The notes: generated by a model not told the origin, from the sequence alone. Counted from the first letter of the stretch, positions 41,607 through 51,894 are shown. The stretch: 64,000 nucleotides of DNA from Candidatus Planktophila lacus (GCF_002288325.1 NZ_CP016780.1:1054001-1118000); one strand, 5' to 3'. A program made the numbers and translations.

Positions 41607-43451
41607 TTATTCGACCGTAACTGATTTAGCTAAATTGCGCGGCTGATCGACATCATTGCCGCGCGCAATCGCCATTTCGTAGGCAAAGACTTGTAGCGGA
41701 ACTGTAGCCAGGATTGGTTGGAAGAGCGGTGAGCATGCTGGGATGCGAATGATGTGTTCTGCGCCAACAACTTCTGCGCCTTCATGTGCAATGACAATTA
41801 CGCGCGCACCACGAGCTTTAACTTCTTGGATATTGCTCAACATCTTTTCATCTAGCGAGTGATCGCTACCAGAAGGCAAGATCGCGATTACTGGCGTACC
41901 TTTTTCAGCATCGATTAACGCGATCGAACCGTGCTTGAGCTCTCCCCCAGCAAAACCTTCGGCGTGGATATATGCGAGTTCCTTCAGCTTCAAAGCGCCT
42001 TCAAGAACTACTGGATAGCCAATATTGCGACCGATAAAGAGAACGGTTTCAGATTTTGCAAAAGTGCGAGTCAGTGCGCGCAGTGGTTCTACGGTTTCGA
42101 GGATTTGTTCGATCTTGCCCGGTAGCTCGAGCATCTCGTTATATAGATCGCGAACCTGTTTATCTGTAAGTTCACCACGTACCTGCGCTAAGTGCAGACC
42201 AATTAAATCAACGGCAACGATCTGGGTTAGTAGTGCTTTAGTTGAAGCGACTGCAATTTCAGGACCGGCATGTGTGTAGAGAACAGCATCTGATTCGCGC
42301 GGAATAGTTGAGCTATTGGTATTGCAGATCGCAAGTACGCGCGCACCCGCAGCTTTGGCATGGCGGATCGCCATCAAGGTATCCATCGTTTCCCCAGATT
42401 GAGAAATGGCGATAACTAAAGTATTTGAATCAATGATTGGATCGCGGTAGCGATATTCGCTGGCAATTTCTACTTCTACTGAAATCTTCGCCCATTTTTC
42501 GATTACATATTTAGCGATCATGCCCGCGTGGTAAGCGGTGCCGCAGGCAATTACGACAATCTTCTTAAGCGCTTTAATTTCAGCCTCTGACATATGTAAT
42601 TCATCAAGTTCGATCTTGCCGTTATCTGTTAAGCGGCCAATTAGCGTGTCAGCAACTGCCTTTGGTTGTTCGAAGATCTCTTTAAGCATGAAGTGTGAAT
42701 AGCCACCTTTTTGCGCAGATGCTGAATCCCAAGTAATTGCATATTCCTTGGGAACCACTGCTTTGCCATCTAAGCCGATGATGCTGATGCCGGCTGGCGT
42801 CATGGTGATGATCTCGTCCTGGCCAAGTTCCACCGCGCGCTTGGTGTAATCGATAAAGGCTGCAACATCGGAGGCCATAAAGTTTTCGCCATCGCCTAAA
42901 CCAACCACGAGAGGTGAATTACGGCGTACGCCAACAATAACTTCAGGGGCATCGGCGTGAACTGCAACGAGAGTAAATGAGCCGCGTAAGCGCTTTACCG
43001 CATCTAACATCGCAGCAGTTAAATCGCCGCCATGAGATTTACGAAGTTCAGAGAGTAAATGTGCAACTGATTCAGTGTCAGTATCTGATGAAAATTCGTG
43101 GCCGCGTGATTGGAGTTCGGCCTTTAGCTCTGAATAATTCTCGATGATGCCGTTATGGATAACGGCAAGCTTTCCTTCATTGTCAGTGTGCGGATGTGCG
43201 TTGCGATCAGTTGGTCCACCATGTGTTGCCCAACGAGTGTGGCCAATTCCAGAGTGAACAACCGGCATATTTGCAGGCAGTGAGCCTTCAAGATTTGTTA
43301 ACTTACCGGCGCGCTTTTCAATAAATAGAGCGCCCGATGTACCAAGTGCGATTCCGGCTGAGTCGTAACCACGATATTCAAGGCGACGTAGACCTTCGAT
43401 GAGCGGAGTAATTGCAGACTGTGGCCCTGTGTAACCCACAATTCCGCACAC
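41607..43451 (-). CDS. glmS: glucosamine-6-phosphate synthase
   Basis: A 614-residue enzyme with an N-terminal Cys nucleophile (MCGIVGYTG), GHTRWATHG, and two C-terminal SIS domains (AISQSGETMDT, GRNIGYPVVLEGALKLKELAYIHAEGF) ending KSVTVE. It makes glucosamine-6-phosphate from fructose-6-phosphate and glutamine; the next step is by GlmM, encoded six bases upstream. No glmS ribozyme can fit in that gap. Confidence 0.98.
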   Translation of the reverse strand: MCGIVGYTGPQSAITPLIEGLRRLEYRGYDSAGIALGTSGALFIEKRAGKLTNLEGSLPANMPVVHSGIGHTRWATHGGPTDRNAHPHTDNEGKLAVIHNGIIENYSELKAELQSRGHEFSSDTDTESVAHLLSELRKSHGGDLTAAMLDAVKRLRGSFTLVAVHADAPEVIVGVRRNSPLVVGLGDGENFMASDVAAFIDYTKRAVELGQDEIITMTPAGISIIGLDGKAVVPKEYAITWDSASAQKGGYSHFMLKEIFEQPKAVADTLIGRLTDNGKIELDELHMSEAEIKALKKIVVIACGTAYHAGMIAKYVIEKWAKISVEVEIASEYRYRDPIIDSNTLVIAISQSGETMDTLMAIRHAKAAGARVLAICNTNSSTIPRESDAVLYTHAGPEIAVASTKALLTQIVAVDLIGLHLAQVRGELTDKQVRDLYNEMLELPGKIEQILETVEPLRALTRTFAKSETVLFIGRNIGYPVVLEGALKLKELAYIHAEGFAGGELKHGSIALIDAEKGTPVIAILPSGSDHSLDEKMLSNIQEVKARGARVIVIAHEGAEVVGAEHIIRIPACSPLFQPILATVPLQVFAYEMAIARGNDVDQPRNLAKSVTVE

Positions 43452-43457
43452 TGTTAT

Positions 43458-44798
43458 CTACCCCAGCTCTGATTGAACGACCTTTGCCAAGTCGTTTGCT
43501 ATTTCGCTGGCTAGGTTATCACTCTGGGCTTCAACCATCACGCGGACAAGCGGTTCGGTGCCAGATGCTCTTAATAAAACGCGACCATGTTCGCCAAGTT
43601 TTGCCTCTGCCGCTGAAACCGCTGCCTTAATCACTGCAGAATCTGCAAGACGCTCTTTGGCAACGTTCTTAACATTTACCAATACTTGTGGGAAACGCAC
43701 CATTGTTGATGCAAGATCTTGCAAAGGTTGACCTGATTTAACAACTTCTTGCGCAAGTGCAAGAGCGGTCAATATTCCATCGCCCGTTGTTGCGAATTCG
43801 CGCATGATTAAGTGGCCAGATTGTTCTCCGCCAAGTGAATAGCCTTTTTCCAGCATCTTCTCTAATACATAACGATCGCCAACGGCAGTTGTTTCAACGT
43901 TGATATCAGCGTTCTTCATCGCGTGGAAGAAGCCGAGGTTGCTCATCACAGTTGCCACAATCGTGTTTGATTTCAGCGAACCAGATGCTTTAAATCCGCG
44001 CGCCAAAATCGTCATGATCGCATCACCATCTACTTCATTGCCTTGCGCATCTATCGCTAGCGCACGGTCGGCATCGCCATCGTGTGCGATTCCAAAGTCA
44101 GCGCCTTCGCGAAGCACTGCCGTGCGAAGCTGGTGTAGATGTGTAGAACCGCAATCATCGTTGATATTCCAGCCATCTGGGGCATCGAAGATTGAGATTA
44201 CTTCGGCACCTGCACGGCGATAAGTATCAGGTGCAACAGTTGAAGATGCGCCATTTGCACAATCGACAACGATCTTTAAACCCTTTAGCGGAGTTGAAAC
44301 TGAAGAGAGAAGGTGTGAGATATAACGTTCGCGAGCGCTTTCATCGTTGATCGCACGTCCCACACCGCTGCCGGTTGGGCGCTCCCATGGTTCGCCGATG
44401 CGCGCTTCGATCGCTGCTTCGATGGAATCGTCTAACTTTCCGCCACCACGTGAAAATAACTTGATCCCGTTATCGGGCATTGGGTTGTGTGATGCCGAAA
44501 TCATTACGCCAAGGTCGGCACCGGATTCGGCAACTAAATGTGCAATTGCCGGAGTCGGCAGAACTCCCACGCGATAGACATCAACGCCAGCACTAGTTAG
44601 ACCAGCAACAACTGCTGCTTCTAGGAATTCACCAGAGGCGCGAGAGTCTTGGCCTACAACAGCTTTCGGGCGATGTGATTTATCAGGATTTGTTTCAACG
44701 AGAATATGTGCAGCGGCAACGGCGACATCAAGTGCTAATTCAGCAGTTAAATCACGATTGGCTAAGCCACGTATTCCATCGGTTCCAAAGAGTGCCAC
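43458..44798 (-). CDS. glmM: phosphoglucosamine mutase
   Basis: A 446-residue alpha-D-phosphohexomutase: FGTDGIRG at the N terminus, the active phosphoserine loop MISASHNPMPDNGIK, the metal loop DGDADRAL, and the C-terminal RASGTEPLVRVMVEA. It converts GlcN-6-P to GlcN-1-P for UDP-GlcNAc synthesis. It follows rpsI by 18 bases. Confidence 0.97.
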   Translation of the reverse strand: MALFGTDGIRGLANRDLTAELALDVAVAAAHILVETNPDKSHRPKAVVGQDSRASGEFLEAAVVAGLTSAGVDVYRVGVLPTPAIAHLVAESGADLGVMISASHNPMPDNGIKLFSRGGGKLDDSIEAAIEARIGEPWERPTGSGVGRAINDESARERYISHLLSSVSTPLKGLKIVVDCANGASSTVAPDTYRRAGAEVISIFDAPDGWNINDDCGSTHLHQLRTAVLREGADFGIAHDGDADRALAIDAQGNEVDGDAIMTILARGFKASGSLKSNTIVATVMSNLGFFHAMKNADINVETTAVGDRYVLEKMLEKGYSLGGEQSGHLIMREFATTGDGILTALALAQEVVKSGQPLQDLASTMVRFPQVLVNVKNVAKERLADSAVIKAAVSAAEAKLGEHGRVLLRASGTEPLVRVMVEAQSDNLASEIANDLAKVVQSELG

Positions 44799-44816
44799 GT
44801 TGGGGCGCCTTTGAAA

Positions 44817-45311
44817 TTAACGCTTGCTGTATTGCGAACGCTTACGGGCCTTCTTCAGACCGTACTTCTTGCGTTCGATAACACGTGCATCACGTGAAAG
44901 GAATCCAGCCTTCTTAAGCGCTGGACGGTGTGCTTCAACATCGATCTCGTTAAGTGAACGAGCAACGCCAAGACGAAGTGCACCGGCTTGACCAGATACT
45001 CCGCCACCGTTGATACGAGCAAATACGTCGTACTGGCTTTCAGCACCAACAGTGCGGAAAGGCTCGGAGACTAGTTGCTGGTGAACTTTATTTGGGAAAT
45101 AGTTTTCCAGGGTCTTACCGTTTACAACCCAACGTCCTGTTCCAGGTACGAGACGAACGCGAGCGACTGCTTCTTTACGACGACCAGTGCCTGCACCAGG
45201 TGCCTTGATTGCTGGGCGGTTAGTTGCAGCAGCTGGAGTTGCTGAAGAGTATGAAGTAGGAACTTCGTTCTCGTCTAGATCTGTAACTTCGTTATAAGTT
45301 GTATCTGACAT
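44817..45311 (-). CDS. rpsI: 30S ribosomal protein S9
   Basis: 164 residues with the S9 body ([34 protein letters not shown]) and the conserved C-terminal [12 protein letters not shown] that reaches the P-site tRNA. The acidic, Thr/Ala-rich N-terminal extension of about 40 residues is usual in Actinomycetota. Co-transcribed with rplM, 14 bases upstream. Confidence 0.98.
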   Translation of the reverse strand: MSDTTYNEVTDLDENEVPTSYSSATPAAATNRPAIKAPGAGTGRRKEAVARVRLVPGTGRWVVNGKTLENYFPNKVHQQLVSEPFRTVGAESQYDVFARINGGGVSGQAGALRLGVARSLNEIDVEAHRPALKKAGFLSRDARVIERKKYGLKKARKRSQYSKR

Positions 45312-45325
45312 TTGTTATGGGTCCC

Positions 45326-45778
45326 TTACTTTGCGATCTGTGAAACTTGAGTGAATACATATGGTGTTGGTGATTGAGCAGCGTGTGGGTGCTCAGGTCC
45401 TGCGTAAACCTTTAGCTTTGATGCAACCTGCTGGCCAAGACGGTTCTTTGGAAGCATTCCCTTGATCGCCTTTTCAACAGCGCGTGTTGGGTGCTTTTCG
45501 ATTAGCTCGCCGTAAACAGTTGAGCGAAGACCGCCTGGGAAACCTGAGTGGCGGTGTTCAAACTTTGAAAGCGCTTTGTTTCCTGAAAGAGCAATCTTTT
45601 CTGCGTTGATGATTACAACGAAGTCGCCCATATCCATGTGTGGTGCAAATGTTGCCTTGTGCTTACCGCGAAGAAGAACTGCAGCATGTGTTGCAAGGCG
45701 GCCAAGAACTACATCTTGTGCATCGATGACGTGCCATTTACGGACGACATCTCCGGCCTTAGGACTATATGTACGCAT
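45326..45778 (-). CDS. rplM: 50S ribosomal protein L13
   Basis: 150 residues: [34 protein letters not shown] and [10 protein letters not shown] are diagnostic for L13. A strong predicted promoter lies about 90 bases upstream, so rplM-rpsI-glmM-glmS can be expressed independently of the rpoA operon. Confidence 0.98.
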   Translation of the reverse strand: MRTYSPKAGDVVRKWHVIDAQDVVLGRLATHAAVLLRGKHKATFAPHMDMGDFVVIINAEKIALSGNKALSKFEHRHSGFPGGLRSTVYGELIEKHPTRAVEKAIKGMLPKNRLGQQVASKLKVYAGPEHPHAAQSPTPYVFTQVSQIAK

Positions 45779-45869
45779 GCTTTATTACCTTCTTCTTCTT
45801 AGTTTGAACCTAGTTTGAGCTTTAACTTCTCTGACTTGCCTTCGGCGCCTTATCTGGCGCAGGGGATGA

Positions 45870-45898
45870 ACTTTACCTTTCATGCGTAGCAGGGTCAA
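45870..45898 (-). promoter_or_regulatory. predicted promoter of rplM-rpsI
   Basis: TTGACC (45893-45898) and TAAAGT (45870-45875) on the minus strand, exactly 17 bases apart. The leader of about 85 bases contains a small hairpin GGCGCC/GGCGC-type (45844-45860). This is the best-scoring promoter seen by eye in the window. Confidence 0.65.
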
Positions 45899-45930
45899 AA
45901 TGGCCTAAATCCACGCATACCAGCCGCCCC

Positions 45931-47532
45931 TTAATGGTCGAAGATCGGCTCTGGGCTCTCATAAACCTGGCCATTTGCCCCAAAGACCAAGAAGCGGGTA
46001 AATCCACGAGTAAACCAGCGATCGTGAGTTACAGATAGAACTGTTCCTTCGTAACGATCGAGCGCTTTCTCTAAACTCTCGGCGCTCGCTAGATCTAAGT
46101 TATCGGTTGGCTCATCAAGTAATAACAAAGTTGAACCAGATAGTTCTAGCAATAAGACTTGAAAGCGCGCTTGTTGTCCGCCAGAAAGGGAAGAGAACTT
46201 CTGTTCTGCTTGCTTATCAATTTCATATTTGCGAAGCACGCCTTTAGCGGGGCCAAGTTGAAGTGAATACGTCTCCCACAAGATTTCTAGCAGAGTCTTT
46301 GATTCAAATTCTGGGTGAGCATGGGTCTGTGCGAAGTAACCGATCTCAACGCGTGCACCAATTTTAAAAGTGCCACCGTATTTAACAGTTTCATCGCCAG
46401 CGATCATGCGCAGGAAGTGAGATTTACCGGTGCCGTTCTTACCAAGAACTGCGATGCGATCGCCGAAGAAGACTTCGAAGTTAAATGGTTCCGTTAAGTT
46501 AGCCAGAGATAAGTTTTCAAAGGTAAGTGCGCGCAGACCTGTGCGTCCGCCACGTAAGCCAACCTTTACATCTTGTTCGATAGGTGGCGCTTCTGGTGCA
46601 CCCGCTTCTTCAAATTTACGTAGACGCGTCTGCATCGCGTGGTACTTGCTCGCCATATCGGGAGAGATCGCAGCTTGTACCTGCAAGGTCTTTACTAAAT
46701 CAATTAGGCGTTGGTGTTCTTGTTCCCAACGCAAAAGCATCTCAGCGAAACGTTCGTTACGCGCCTTGCGGGCATCGTGCCAAGTCGAAAACTTTCCGCC
46801 ATGCACCCAAGTGGTATTTCCATTTACGCCTTGTTCTAGAGTCACAATTCGGTTAGCGGTATTTTCAAGTAATTCACGATCGTGGCTAACGAAGAGAACG
46901 GTCTTCTTAGTTGCACCGATAACTTCTTCCAACCAACGCTTTGAAGGAACATCAAGATAGTTATCTGGCTCATCAAGTAACAAGACTTCCTCAGGTCCTT
47001 CTAGCAAGGCACGCAGAACTAATTTTTTCTGCTCTCCCCCGGATAAAGTGTTCACCTTTCGGGCTGCAACTTGATCAAAAGATTTATTTAACATCTCGGT
47101 GCAGCAGACATCCCAAATTAGTTCGAAGTCATATCCCCCGGCATCGCCCCAATCGATAATCGCTTGGGCGTAACTCATCTGATCTTTCTCTGATCCACTG
47201 GCATTCATCGCAGCTTCAGTTGTAACAACTTTTTCAGCGGCATCGCGGATTCGCTTTGGTGCAATTGAAAGCAGTAAGTCCCGCACCGTTGATTCATCGC
47301 GTACCGAACCAATGAACTGGCGCATCACACCTAAGCCACCAGTAATGGCAACCGCTCCTTCATCAGGTTTTAAATCTCCACAGATCATGCGAATTAAAGT
47401 TGTTTTGCCTGATCCGTTAGGACCAATTAGCGCAACCTTGGCGCCATCACCGACACGGAATGAAACATCGTTTAGCAATACTCGGCCGTCAGAGAGCGAG
47501 TATTCAACAGCGCTTACATCAATGTGGCCCAT
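45931..47532 (-). CDS. ABC-F family ATPase
   Basis: A 533-residue protein with two ABC domains in tandem and no membrane part. Domain 1: GPNGSGKTTLI, LSGGEQKKLVLRALL, LLLDEPDNYLD. Domain 2: GKNGTGKSHFL, LSGGQQARFQVLLL, LLLDEPTDNLD. The linker between them (about 240-330) is charged and helical. ABC-F proteins act on ribosomes as translation factors or protect against antibiotics; which subfamily is not decided. Its position beside truA and ribosomal genes favours a housekeeping ribosomal role. Overlaps truA by one base. Confidence 0.93.
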   Translation of the reverse strand: MGHIDVSAVEYSLSDGRVLLNDVSFRVGDGAKVALIGPNGSGKTTLIRMICGDLKPDEGAVAITGGLGVMRQFIGSVRDESTVRDLLLSIAPKRIRDAAEKVVTTEAAMNASGSEKDQMSYAQAIIDWGDAGGYDFELIWDVCCTEMLNKSFDQVAARKVNTLSGGEQKKLVLRALLEGPEEVLLLDEPDNYLDVPSKRWLEEVIGATKKTVLFVSHDRELLENTANRIVTLEQGVNGNTTWVHGGKFSTWHDARKARNERFAEMLLRWEQEHQRLIDLVKTLQVQAAISPDMASKYHAMQTRLRKFEEAGAPEAPPIEQDVKVGLRGGRTGLRALTFENLSLANLTEPFNFEVFFGDRIAVLGKNGTGKSHFLRMIAGDETVKYGGTFKIGARVEIGYFAQTHAHPEFESKTLLEILWETYSLQLGPAKGVLRKYEIDKQAEQKFSSLSGGQQARFQVLLLELSGSTLLLLDEPTDNLDLASAESLEKALDRYEGTVLSVTHDRWFTRGFTRFLVFGANGQVYESPEPIFDH

Positions 47533-48368
47533 TAGTTATCTTCTTCTTCGCGGCGGGCAACGGTCTTCTTAGCGCGCTCAAGTAGCTCTGCCGCATCGGG
47601 ATAATCGACTTTATAAAGGGATAAGCCGTGCGCTGGAAATACCAGCGAATCACTAACGCGCTCTTTATCTTCTAGCAACGTTGATATCCATTCGGGATCT
47701 TTGCGGCCATCGGCAACGCAGACTATTGCGCCGACTAAGTTGCGCACCATTGAGTAACAGAAGGCATCTGCAACAACATCGGCCACTAAGCAACCTTGAT
47801 CGTCGCGGCGCCATTGGTAGGTCTCAAGAGTGCGGATCGTTGTTGCGCCTTCACGGTATTTACAGAAAGCGGCGTAATTGTGGGTGCCAAGCAGCAAAGC
47901 GCTGGCACGGTTCATTACATCTACATCCAATGGGCGATACCAAGATGCGGTATTCAATCGTGATAGCGGCTGAATAACTTTATTTTCATCAAGGATGCGG
48001 TATTCGTAGTAACGACGTAGCGCCGAGAATCGGGCGTGAAAAGCAGTTGGAGCGATCTCGATCTTATTGATTCGTACATCTTCATCAAGAATTCGATTTA
48101 ACTTATAGGCAAGGTCTTCGAGCTCTAGGGTTTCTGGCAGATCAACGTGGATTACCTGTCCTGTGGCATGGACTCCGGCATCGGTGCGACCGGCAACGAT
48201 TGTCTGCGCAGGAGATTGCGCCACAGTGCTGAGTGCGGTTTCGACTACTTCTTGCACGGTGCGGCGATCAGGTTGAATCGCCCAGCCCGAAAAGTTGGTG
48301 CCGTCGTAGGCGAGATCTATCCGTAAACGACGAAACCCACTCTCGGGATAGAGAGTGGGTTCGGTCAT
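47532..48368 (-). CDS. truA: tRNA pseudouridine(38-40) synthase
   Basis: A 278-residue pseudouridine synthase: LRIDLAYDGTNFSGWAIQP, the catalytic Asp in VAGRTDAGVHATGQ, and RNLVGAIVCVADGR. It modifies the anticodon arm. The start at 48368 puts a perfect 11-bp hairpin inside codons 3-12. C-terminal extension of about 15 charged residues (KKTVARREEEDN). Confidence 0.96.
   Translation of the reverse strand: MTEPTLYPESGFRRLRIDLAYDGTNFSGWAIQPDRRTVQEVVETALSTVAQSPAQTIVAGRTDAGVHATGQVIHVDLPETLELEDLAYKLNRILDEDVRINKIEIAPTAFHARFSALRRYYEYRILDENKVIQPLSRLNTASWYRPLDVDVMNRASALLLGTHNYAAFCKYREGATTIRTLETYQWRRDDQGCLVADVVADAFCYSMVRNLVGAIVCVADGRKDPEWISTLLEDKERVSDSLVFPAHGLSLYKVDYPDAAELLERAKKTVARREEEDN
48334..48361 (-). 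promoter_or_regulatory. perfect hairpin inside the 5' end of truA
   Basis: AACCCACTCTC (48334-48344) and GAGAGTGGGTT (48351-48361) form an 11-bp stem with a 6-base loop, just behind the truA start codon and 48 bases after the rplQ stop. It has no proper U tract. It may attenuate transcription from the ribosomal operon into truA or slow initiation there. Confidence 0.55.
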
Positions 48369-48408
48369 TGAAATATTTTTTCTTAGCGCTAAAAGCTAGA
48401 GATAAGTT

Positions 48409-48774
48409 TTAGTTATCTTTCTCAGTTAGAACTTCGATGACTGCCATTGGTGCGTTATCGCCCTTGCGAGGACCAATCTTGGTGATACGTGTGTATCCGC
48501 CATCGCGAGCTGCAAAACGTGGACCGATTTCAGTAAAGAGTGTGTGAACAACGCTCTTATTTGCAATGCGAGCCATGACCTGACGACGTGCTGGAAGGTC
48601 GCCCTTCTTTGCGAAGGTGATTAGCTTCTCAGCCAACGGACGCAGGCGCTTAGCCTTTGCCTCCGTTGTTGTGATCTTTCCATGTTCGAACAACTGCTCA
48701 GCAAGTGTGCGAAGGATTAGACGCTCATGTGATGGGCCGGAACCCAAACGAGGACCTTTAGTTGGTTTTGGCAT
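48409..48774 (-). CDS. rplQ: 50S ribosomal protein L17
   Basis: A 121-residue L17: [40 protein letters not shown] is the diagnostic region and the C terminus ends with MAVIEVL. Directly follows rpoA (11-base gap), the conserved order. Confidence 0.97.
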   Translation of the reverse strand: MPKPTKGPRLGSGPSHERLILRTLAEQLFEHGKITTTEAKAKRLRPLAEKLITFAKKGDLPARRQVMARIANKSVVHTLFTEIGPRFAARDGGYTRITKIGPRKGDNAPMAVIEVLTEKDN

Positions 48775-48785
48775 TGTCGTATCTC

Positions 48786-49796
48786 CTAGGCCTGATCTGC
48801 TTCAGCGAAGTCGTCGTCTGATGCATTGAAGTTCTGGTGCTTTGTTGGATCGAATCCAGCTGGGCTGTCCTTAAGAGACATTCCCATTGAGACAAGCTTT
48901 GCCTTGATCTCATCGATGGACTTTGAACCAAAGTTACGGATATCGAGTAGGTCTGCCTCTGAACGGTTTACCAACTCGCCAACTGTGTGAATGCCTTCGC
49001 GCTTCAAGCAGTTGTATGAGCGAACTGTTAGATCGAGATCTTCGATTGGAAGTGCAAGATCAGCAGCGAGAGCAGCATCCATAACAGATGGCCCCATCTC
49101 GATACCTTCTGCATCAACGTTAAGTTCGCGAGCAAGTCCGAAGAGTTCAACAAGAGTCTTACCAGCTGATGCAACAGCATCGCGTGGCTTCATTGATGGC
49201 TTTGTTTCAACATCAACAACAAGACGGTCGAAGTCAGTGCGCTGTTCAACGCGAGTTGCTTCTACCTTGTATGTAACCTTCAAAACTGGTGAATAGATTG
49301 AGTCAACAGGAATGCGACCGATCTCGGCACCCGCTTGCTTGTTCTGTACAGCAGTTACATAACCACGACCGCGCTCAACTGTGAGTTCGATTTCGAGGTT
49401 TGCCTTGCCGTTAAGTGTTGCGATGTGGAGTTCAGGGTTGTGAACTTCAACGCCACTTGGAACAGCGATATCAGCGCCTGTAACAGCACCGGCACCTGAC
49501 TTGCGGATGTAGATGACGCTTGGCTCGTCGTTATCTGATGAGAGCACCAAGTTCTTGATGTTCAAAACGATATCGGTGAGATCTTCCTTAACGCCTTCAA
49601 GAGTGGTGAACTCATGGAGTGCACCAGCAACGCGAATGCTTGTAACTGCTGCACCTGGAATAGATGAAAGCAGAGTACGGCGCATTGAGTTGCCGAGTGT
49701 GTAACCGAAACCTGGTTCTAGCGGTTCGATGATGAACCGTGAACGGTTTTCGGAGATTACTTCTTCACTGAGGGTTGGACGTTGTGCAATTAGCAC
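48786..49796 (-). CDS. rpoA: RNA polymerase alpha subunit
   Basis: A 336-residue alpha subunit with the assembly domain ([32 protein letters not shown]) and the C-terminal DNA/activator-binding domain ([34 protein letters not shown]). The acidic tail ends [14 protein letters not shown]. Located in the standard rpsM-rpsK-rpsD-rpoA-rplQ order. Confidence 0.98.
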   Translation of the reverse strand: MLIAQRPTLSEEVISENRSRFIIEPLEPGFGYTLGNSMRRTLLSSIPGAAVTSIRVAGALHEFTTLEGVKEDLTDIVLNIKNLVLSSDNDEPSVIYIRKSGAGAVTGADIAVPSGVEVHNPELHIATLNGKANLEIELTVERGRGYVTAVQNKQAGAEIGRIPVDSIYSPVLKVTYKVEATRVEQRTDFDRLVVDVETKPSMKPRDAVASAGKTLVELFGLARELNVDAEGIEMGPSVMDAALAADLALPIEDLDLTVRSYNCLKREGIHTVGELVNRSEADLLDIRNFGSKSIDEIKAKLVSMGMSLKDSPAGFDPTKHQNFNASDDDFAEADQA

Positions 49797-49857
49797 TGCT
49801 GAGCCTCTTTCTTCTCGCGGAAATCCACTATTTGATTTCCTCTTTTGGAATTAAAAA

Positions 49858-50484
49858 TTACTTGCTGTAGAGCTCAACAATGAGCTGTTCTTGAACTTGG
49901 GTATCGATTACTGAACGTGCAGGGACGCCGTGGATGATGATGCGCATTTGCGAACCAACAACCTCCATCCATGCTGGAACAGCCTTCTCACCGAGTTCTG
50001 CGCTTGCAACGATAAATGGTGTGAGATCGAGTGACTTTGGAAGAACATCGATGATGTCCATTGGAGAAACGCGATATGAAGGAATGTTTACCTTCTTGCC
50101 ATTTACGAGGAAGTGACTGTGACGAACCAACTGGCGCGCCATGTCACGGCTCTTTGCAAAGCCTGCACGGAATACAACGTTGTCGAGACGTGTCTCAAGA
50201 AGAACGAGAAGGTTTTCACCAGTCTTGCCCTGCTTGCGGTTTGCCTCTTCGTAGTAACCACGGAACTGCTTTTCGAGAACACCGTAGATACGTGCGCACT
50301 TCTGCTTTTCACGCATCTGTAATAGGTATTCAGATTCCTTGGAACGTCCACGACCATGTTGTCCTGGTGGATATGGACGAGATTCGATAGGACACTTTGG
50401 TCCATCGCACTTTGCGCCCTTAAGGAAGAGCTTTACTTTTTCGCGACGGCAACGCTTGCAGTCTGCTCCGGTATAACGAGCCAT
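49858..50484 (-). CDS. rpsD: 30S ribosomal protein S4 (zinc-ribbon type)
   Basis: A 208-residue S4 with the S4 RNA-binding domain (RLDNVVFRAGFAKSRDMARQLVRHSHFLVNGKKV). Cysteines in DCKRCRREK and KCDGPKCPIE form the four-Cys zinc-binding N terminus (the C+ type). Primary 16S rRNA binder and often the translational regulator of this operon. Confidence 0.98.
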   Translation of the reverse strand: MARYTGADCKRCRREKVKLFLKGAKCDGPKCPIESRPYPPGQHGRGRSKESEYLLQMREKQKCARIYGVLEKQFRGYYEEANRKQGKTGENLLVLLETRLDNVVFRAGFAKSRDMARQLVRHSHFLVNGKKVNIPSYRVSPMDIIDVLPKSLDLTPFIVASAELGEKAVPAWMEVVGSQMRIIIHGVPARSVIDTQVQEQLIVELYSK

Positions 50485-50500
50485 TTATTCTCTTCCTTCC

Positions 50501-50920
50501 TTAAACTCGACGTGGTTTCGGTGGGCGGCAGCCATTGTGTGGAGCTGGAGTTACATCAGAGATGGCTCCAACTTCTAGGCCTGCTGCTTGCAATGAACGA
50601 ATTGCAGTTTCGCGTCCGGAACCTGGTCCCTTTACGAAAACATCTACTTTCTTAAGGCCGTGCTCCTGTGCGCGACGAGCTGCTGCTTCTGCTGCAAGCT
50701 GTGCTGCGAATGGAGTCGACTTACGTGAGCCCTTGTAACCAACTTGGCCAGATGATGCCCAAGAAATTACAGCGCCGGTTGGATCGGTGATAGAGATGAT
50801 GGTGTTGTTAAAAGTGCTCTTAATGAACGCCTTACCAACAGCAATGTTCTTCTTCTCTTTTTTACGTGTCTTGACTTTGCCCTTTGCAGGAGCAGCAGTC
50901 TTAGATTTAGGAGCGGCCAT
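50501..50920 (-). CDS. rpsK: 30S ribosomal protein S11
   Basis: A 139-residue S11: [34 protein letters not shown] and [12 protein letters not shown] at the end. Its ATG shares one base with the rpsM stop codon. Confidence 0.98.
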   Translation of the reverse strand: MAAPKSKTAAPAKGKVKTRKKEKKNIAVGKAFIKSTFNNTIISITDPTGAVISWASSGQVGYKGSRKSTPFAAQLAAEAAARRAQEHGLKKVDVFVKGPGSGRETAIRSLQAAGLEVGAISDVTPAPHNGCRPPKPRRV

Positions 50921-51297
50921 TACTTAGTCACCTTCTTCTTACCAGCAATTGCTTTACGAGGACCCTTACGAGTACGAGCGTTTGTATGTGTGCGCTGACC
51001 ACGTACAGGAAGTCCCTTGCGGTGACGAATACCTTGGTAGCTCTGAATTTCAACTTTACGACGAATGTCGCCAGCGATTTCGCGGCGAAGATCGCCCTCA
51101 ATCTTGTAGTTAGCTTCGATGTATTCACGAAGCTGTGCGAGTTCTGATTCCTGCAAATCCTTAACGCGTGTATCTGGTGAAATCCCAGTTGCCGCGAGAG
51201 TTGCATGAGAACGAGTTAGACCCATTCCGAAGATATAGGTGAGTGCGATTTCCACGCGCTTTTCGCGTGGGAGATCGACACCAACAAGACGTGCCAT
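50920..51297 (-). CDS. rpsM: 30S ribosomal protein S13
   Basis: A 125-residue S13: [45 protein letters not shown] and a basic Lys-rich tail. It contacts tRNA and the 50S subunit. A 145-base gap with hairpins separates it from rpmJ. Confidence 0.98.
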   Translation of the reverse strand: MARLVGVDLPREKRVEIALTYIFGMGLTRSHATLAATGISPDTRVKDLQESELAQLREYIEANYKIEGDLRREIAGDIRRKVEIQSYQGIRHRKGLPVRGQRTHTNARTRKGPRKAIAGKKKVTK

Positions 51298-51442
51298 TTA
51301 ATCAACCGATCTGTAATCCGGAGGTCCTTCGCAGTGCTTCTTGATTTGAATCAAGTCTCGGCCTACCGGTCCGAGAGTCCTAAGTAATTACTTACTTAGT
51401 TGCACCACGCGTATTTATGAAGTTGTAGAACTATTGAAGGAA
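51298..51442 (-). promoter_or_regulatory. structured gap between rpmJ and rpsM
   Basis: Unusually long for this operon. It holds TCTCGG/CCGAGA (51356-51361 with 51371-51376), CTTGATT/AATCAAG (51340-51346 with 51349-51355), and the 14-base perfect palindrome TAAGTAATTACTTA (51381-51394). It may be the leader bound by S4 for autoregulation, a partial terminator, or contain an extra promoter; no clean promoter hexamers were found. Confidence 0.45.
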
Positions 51443-51556
51443 TTAACCTTGGCGTTGCTTGTGACGAAGGTTCTCGCAAATCACCATGACGCGACCCTTG
51501 CGGCGAATGACTTTGCACTTATCGCAAATCTTCTTAACGCTTGGATTAACCTTCAT
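51443..51556 (-). CDS. rpmJ: 50S ribosomal protein L36
   Basis: A 37-residue L36 read from the ATG at 51556 ([20 protein letters not shown], ending [11 protein letters not shown]). The CxxC plus later Cys and His give the zinc-binding form. It lies between infA and rpsM, the conserved order. Too short for most automatic gene lists. Confidence 0.97.
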   Translation of the reverse strand: MKVNPSVKKICDKCKVIRRKGRVMVICENLRHKQRQG

Positions 51557-51575
51557 GATCTTGCTCCAGTCTTCG

Positions 51576-51797
51576 TTACTTGTAACGGTAAATAATTCGA
51601 CCTCGGGTGAGGTCATATGGACTTAGTTCTACGATCACACGATCACCAGGAAGGATGCGAATGTAGTTCTTTCGCATCTTGCCGCTGATGTGCGCAAGAA
51701 TTTTGTGCCCATTAGTTAGTTCAACGCGAAACATTGCGTTAGGTAAAGCTTCTGCAACGGAACCTTCGATCTCGATGGCGCCATCTTTGCTAGCCAC
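51576..51797 (-). CDS. infA: translation initiation factor IF-1
   Basis: 73 residues if started at the GTG at 51797 ([12 protein letters not shown]), exactly the usual IF-1 length and N terminus; an in-frame start further upstream would add 21 atypical residues. Diagnostic: [39 protein letters not shown]. It assists 30S initiation. No secY, adk or map lies upstream, so here infA begins the ribosomal operon. Confidence 0.95.
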   Translation of the reverse strand: MASKDGAIEIEGSVAEALPNAMFRVELTNGHKILAHISGKMRKNYIRILPGDRVIVELSPYDLTRGRIIYRYK

Positions 51798-51894
51798 TAA
51801 CACCCACTTCTGTTTCAAATTGAACCCACGCCCGTTTGCGAGCGCGGTTGCACCCACCAAAAACCCTCAGGATTTTCGCTAGGCGCGAAGGTGC

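Noticed and set aside
43452-43457. glmS ribozyme or leader
   Set aside because: Only six bases separate glmM and glmS.
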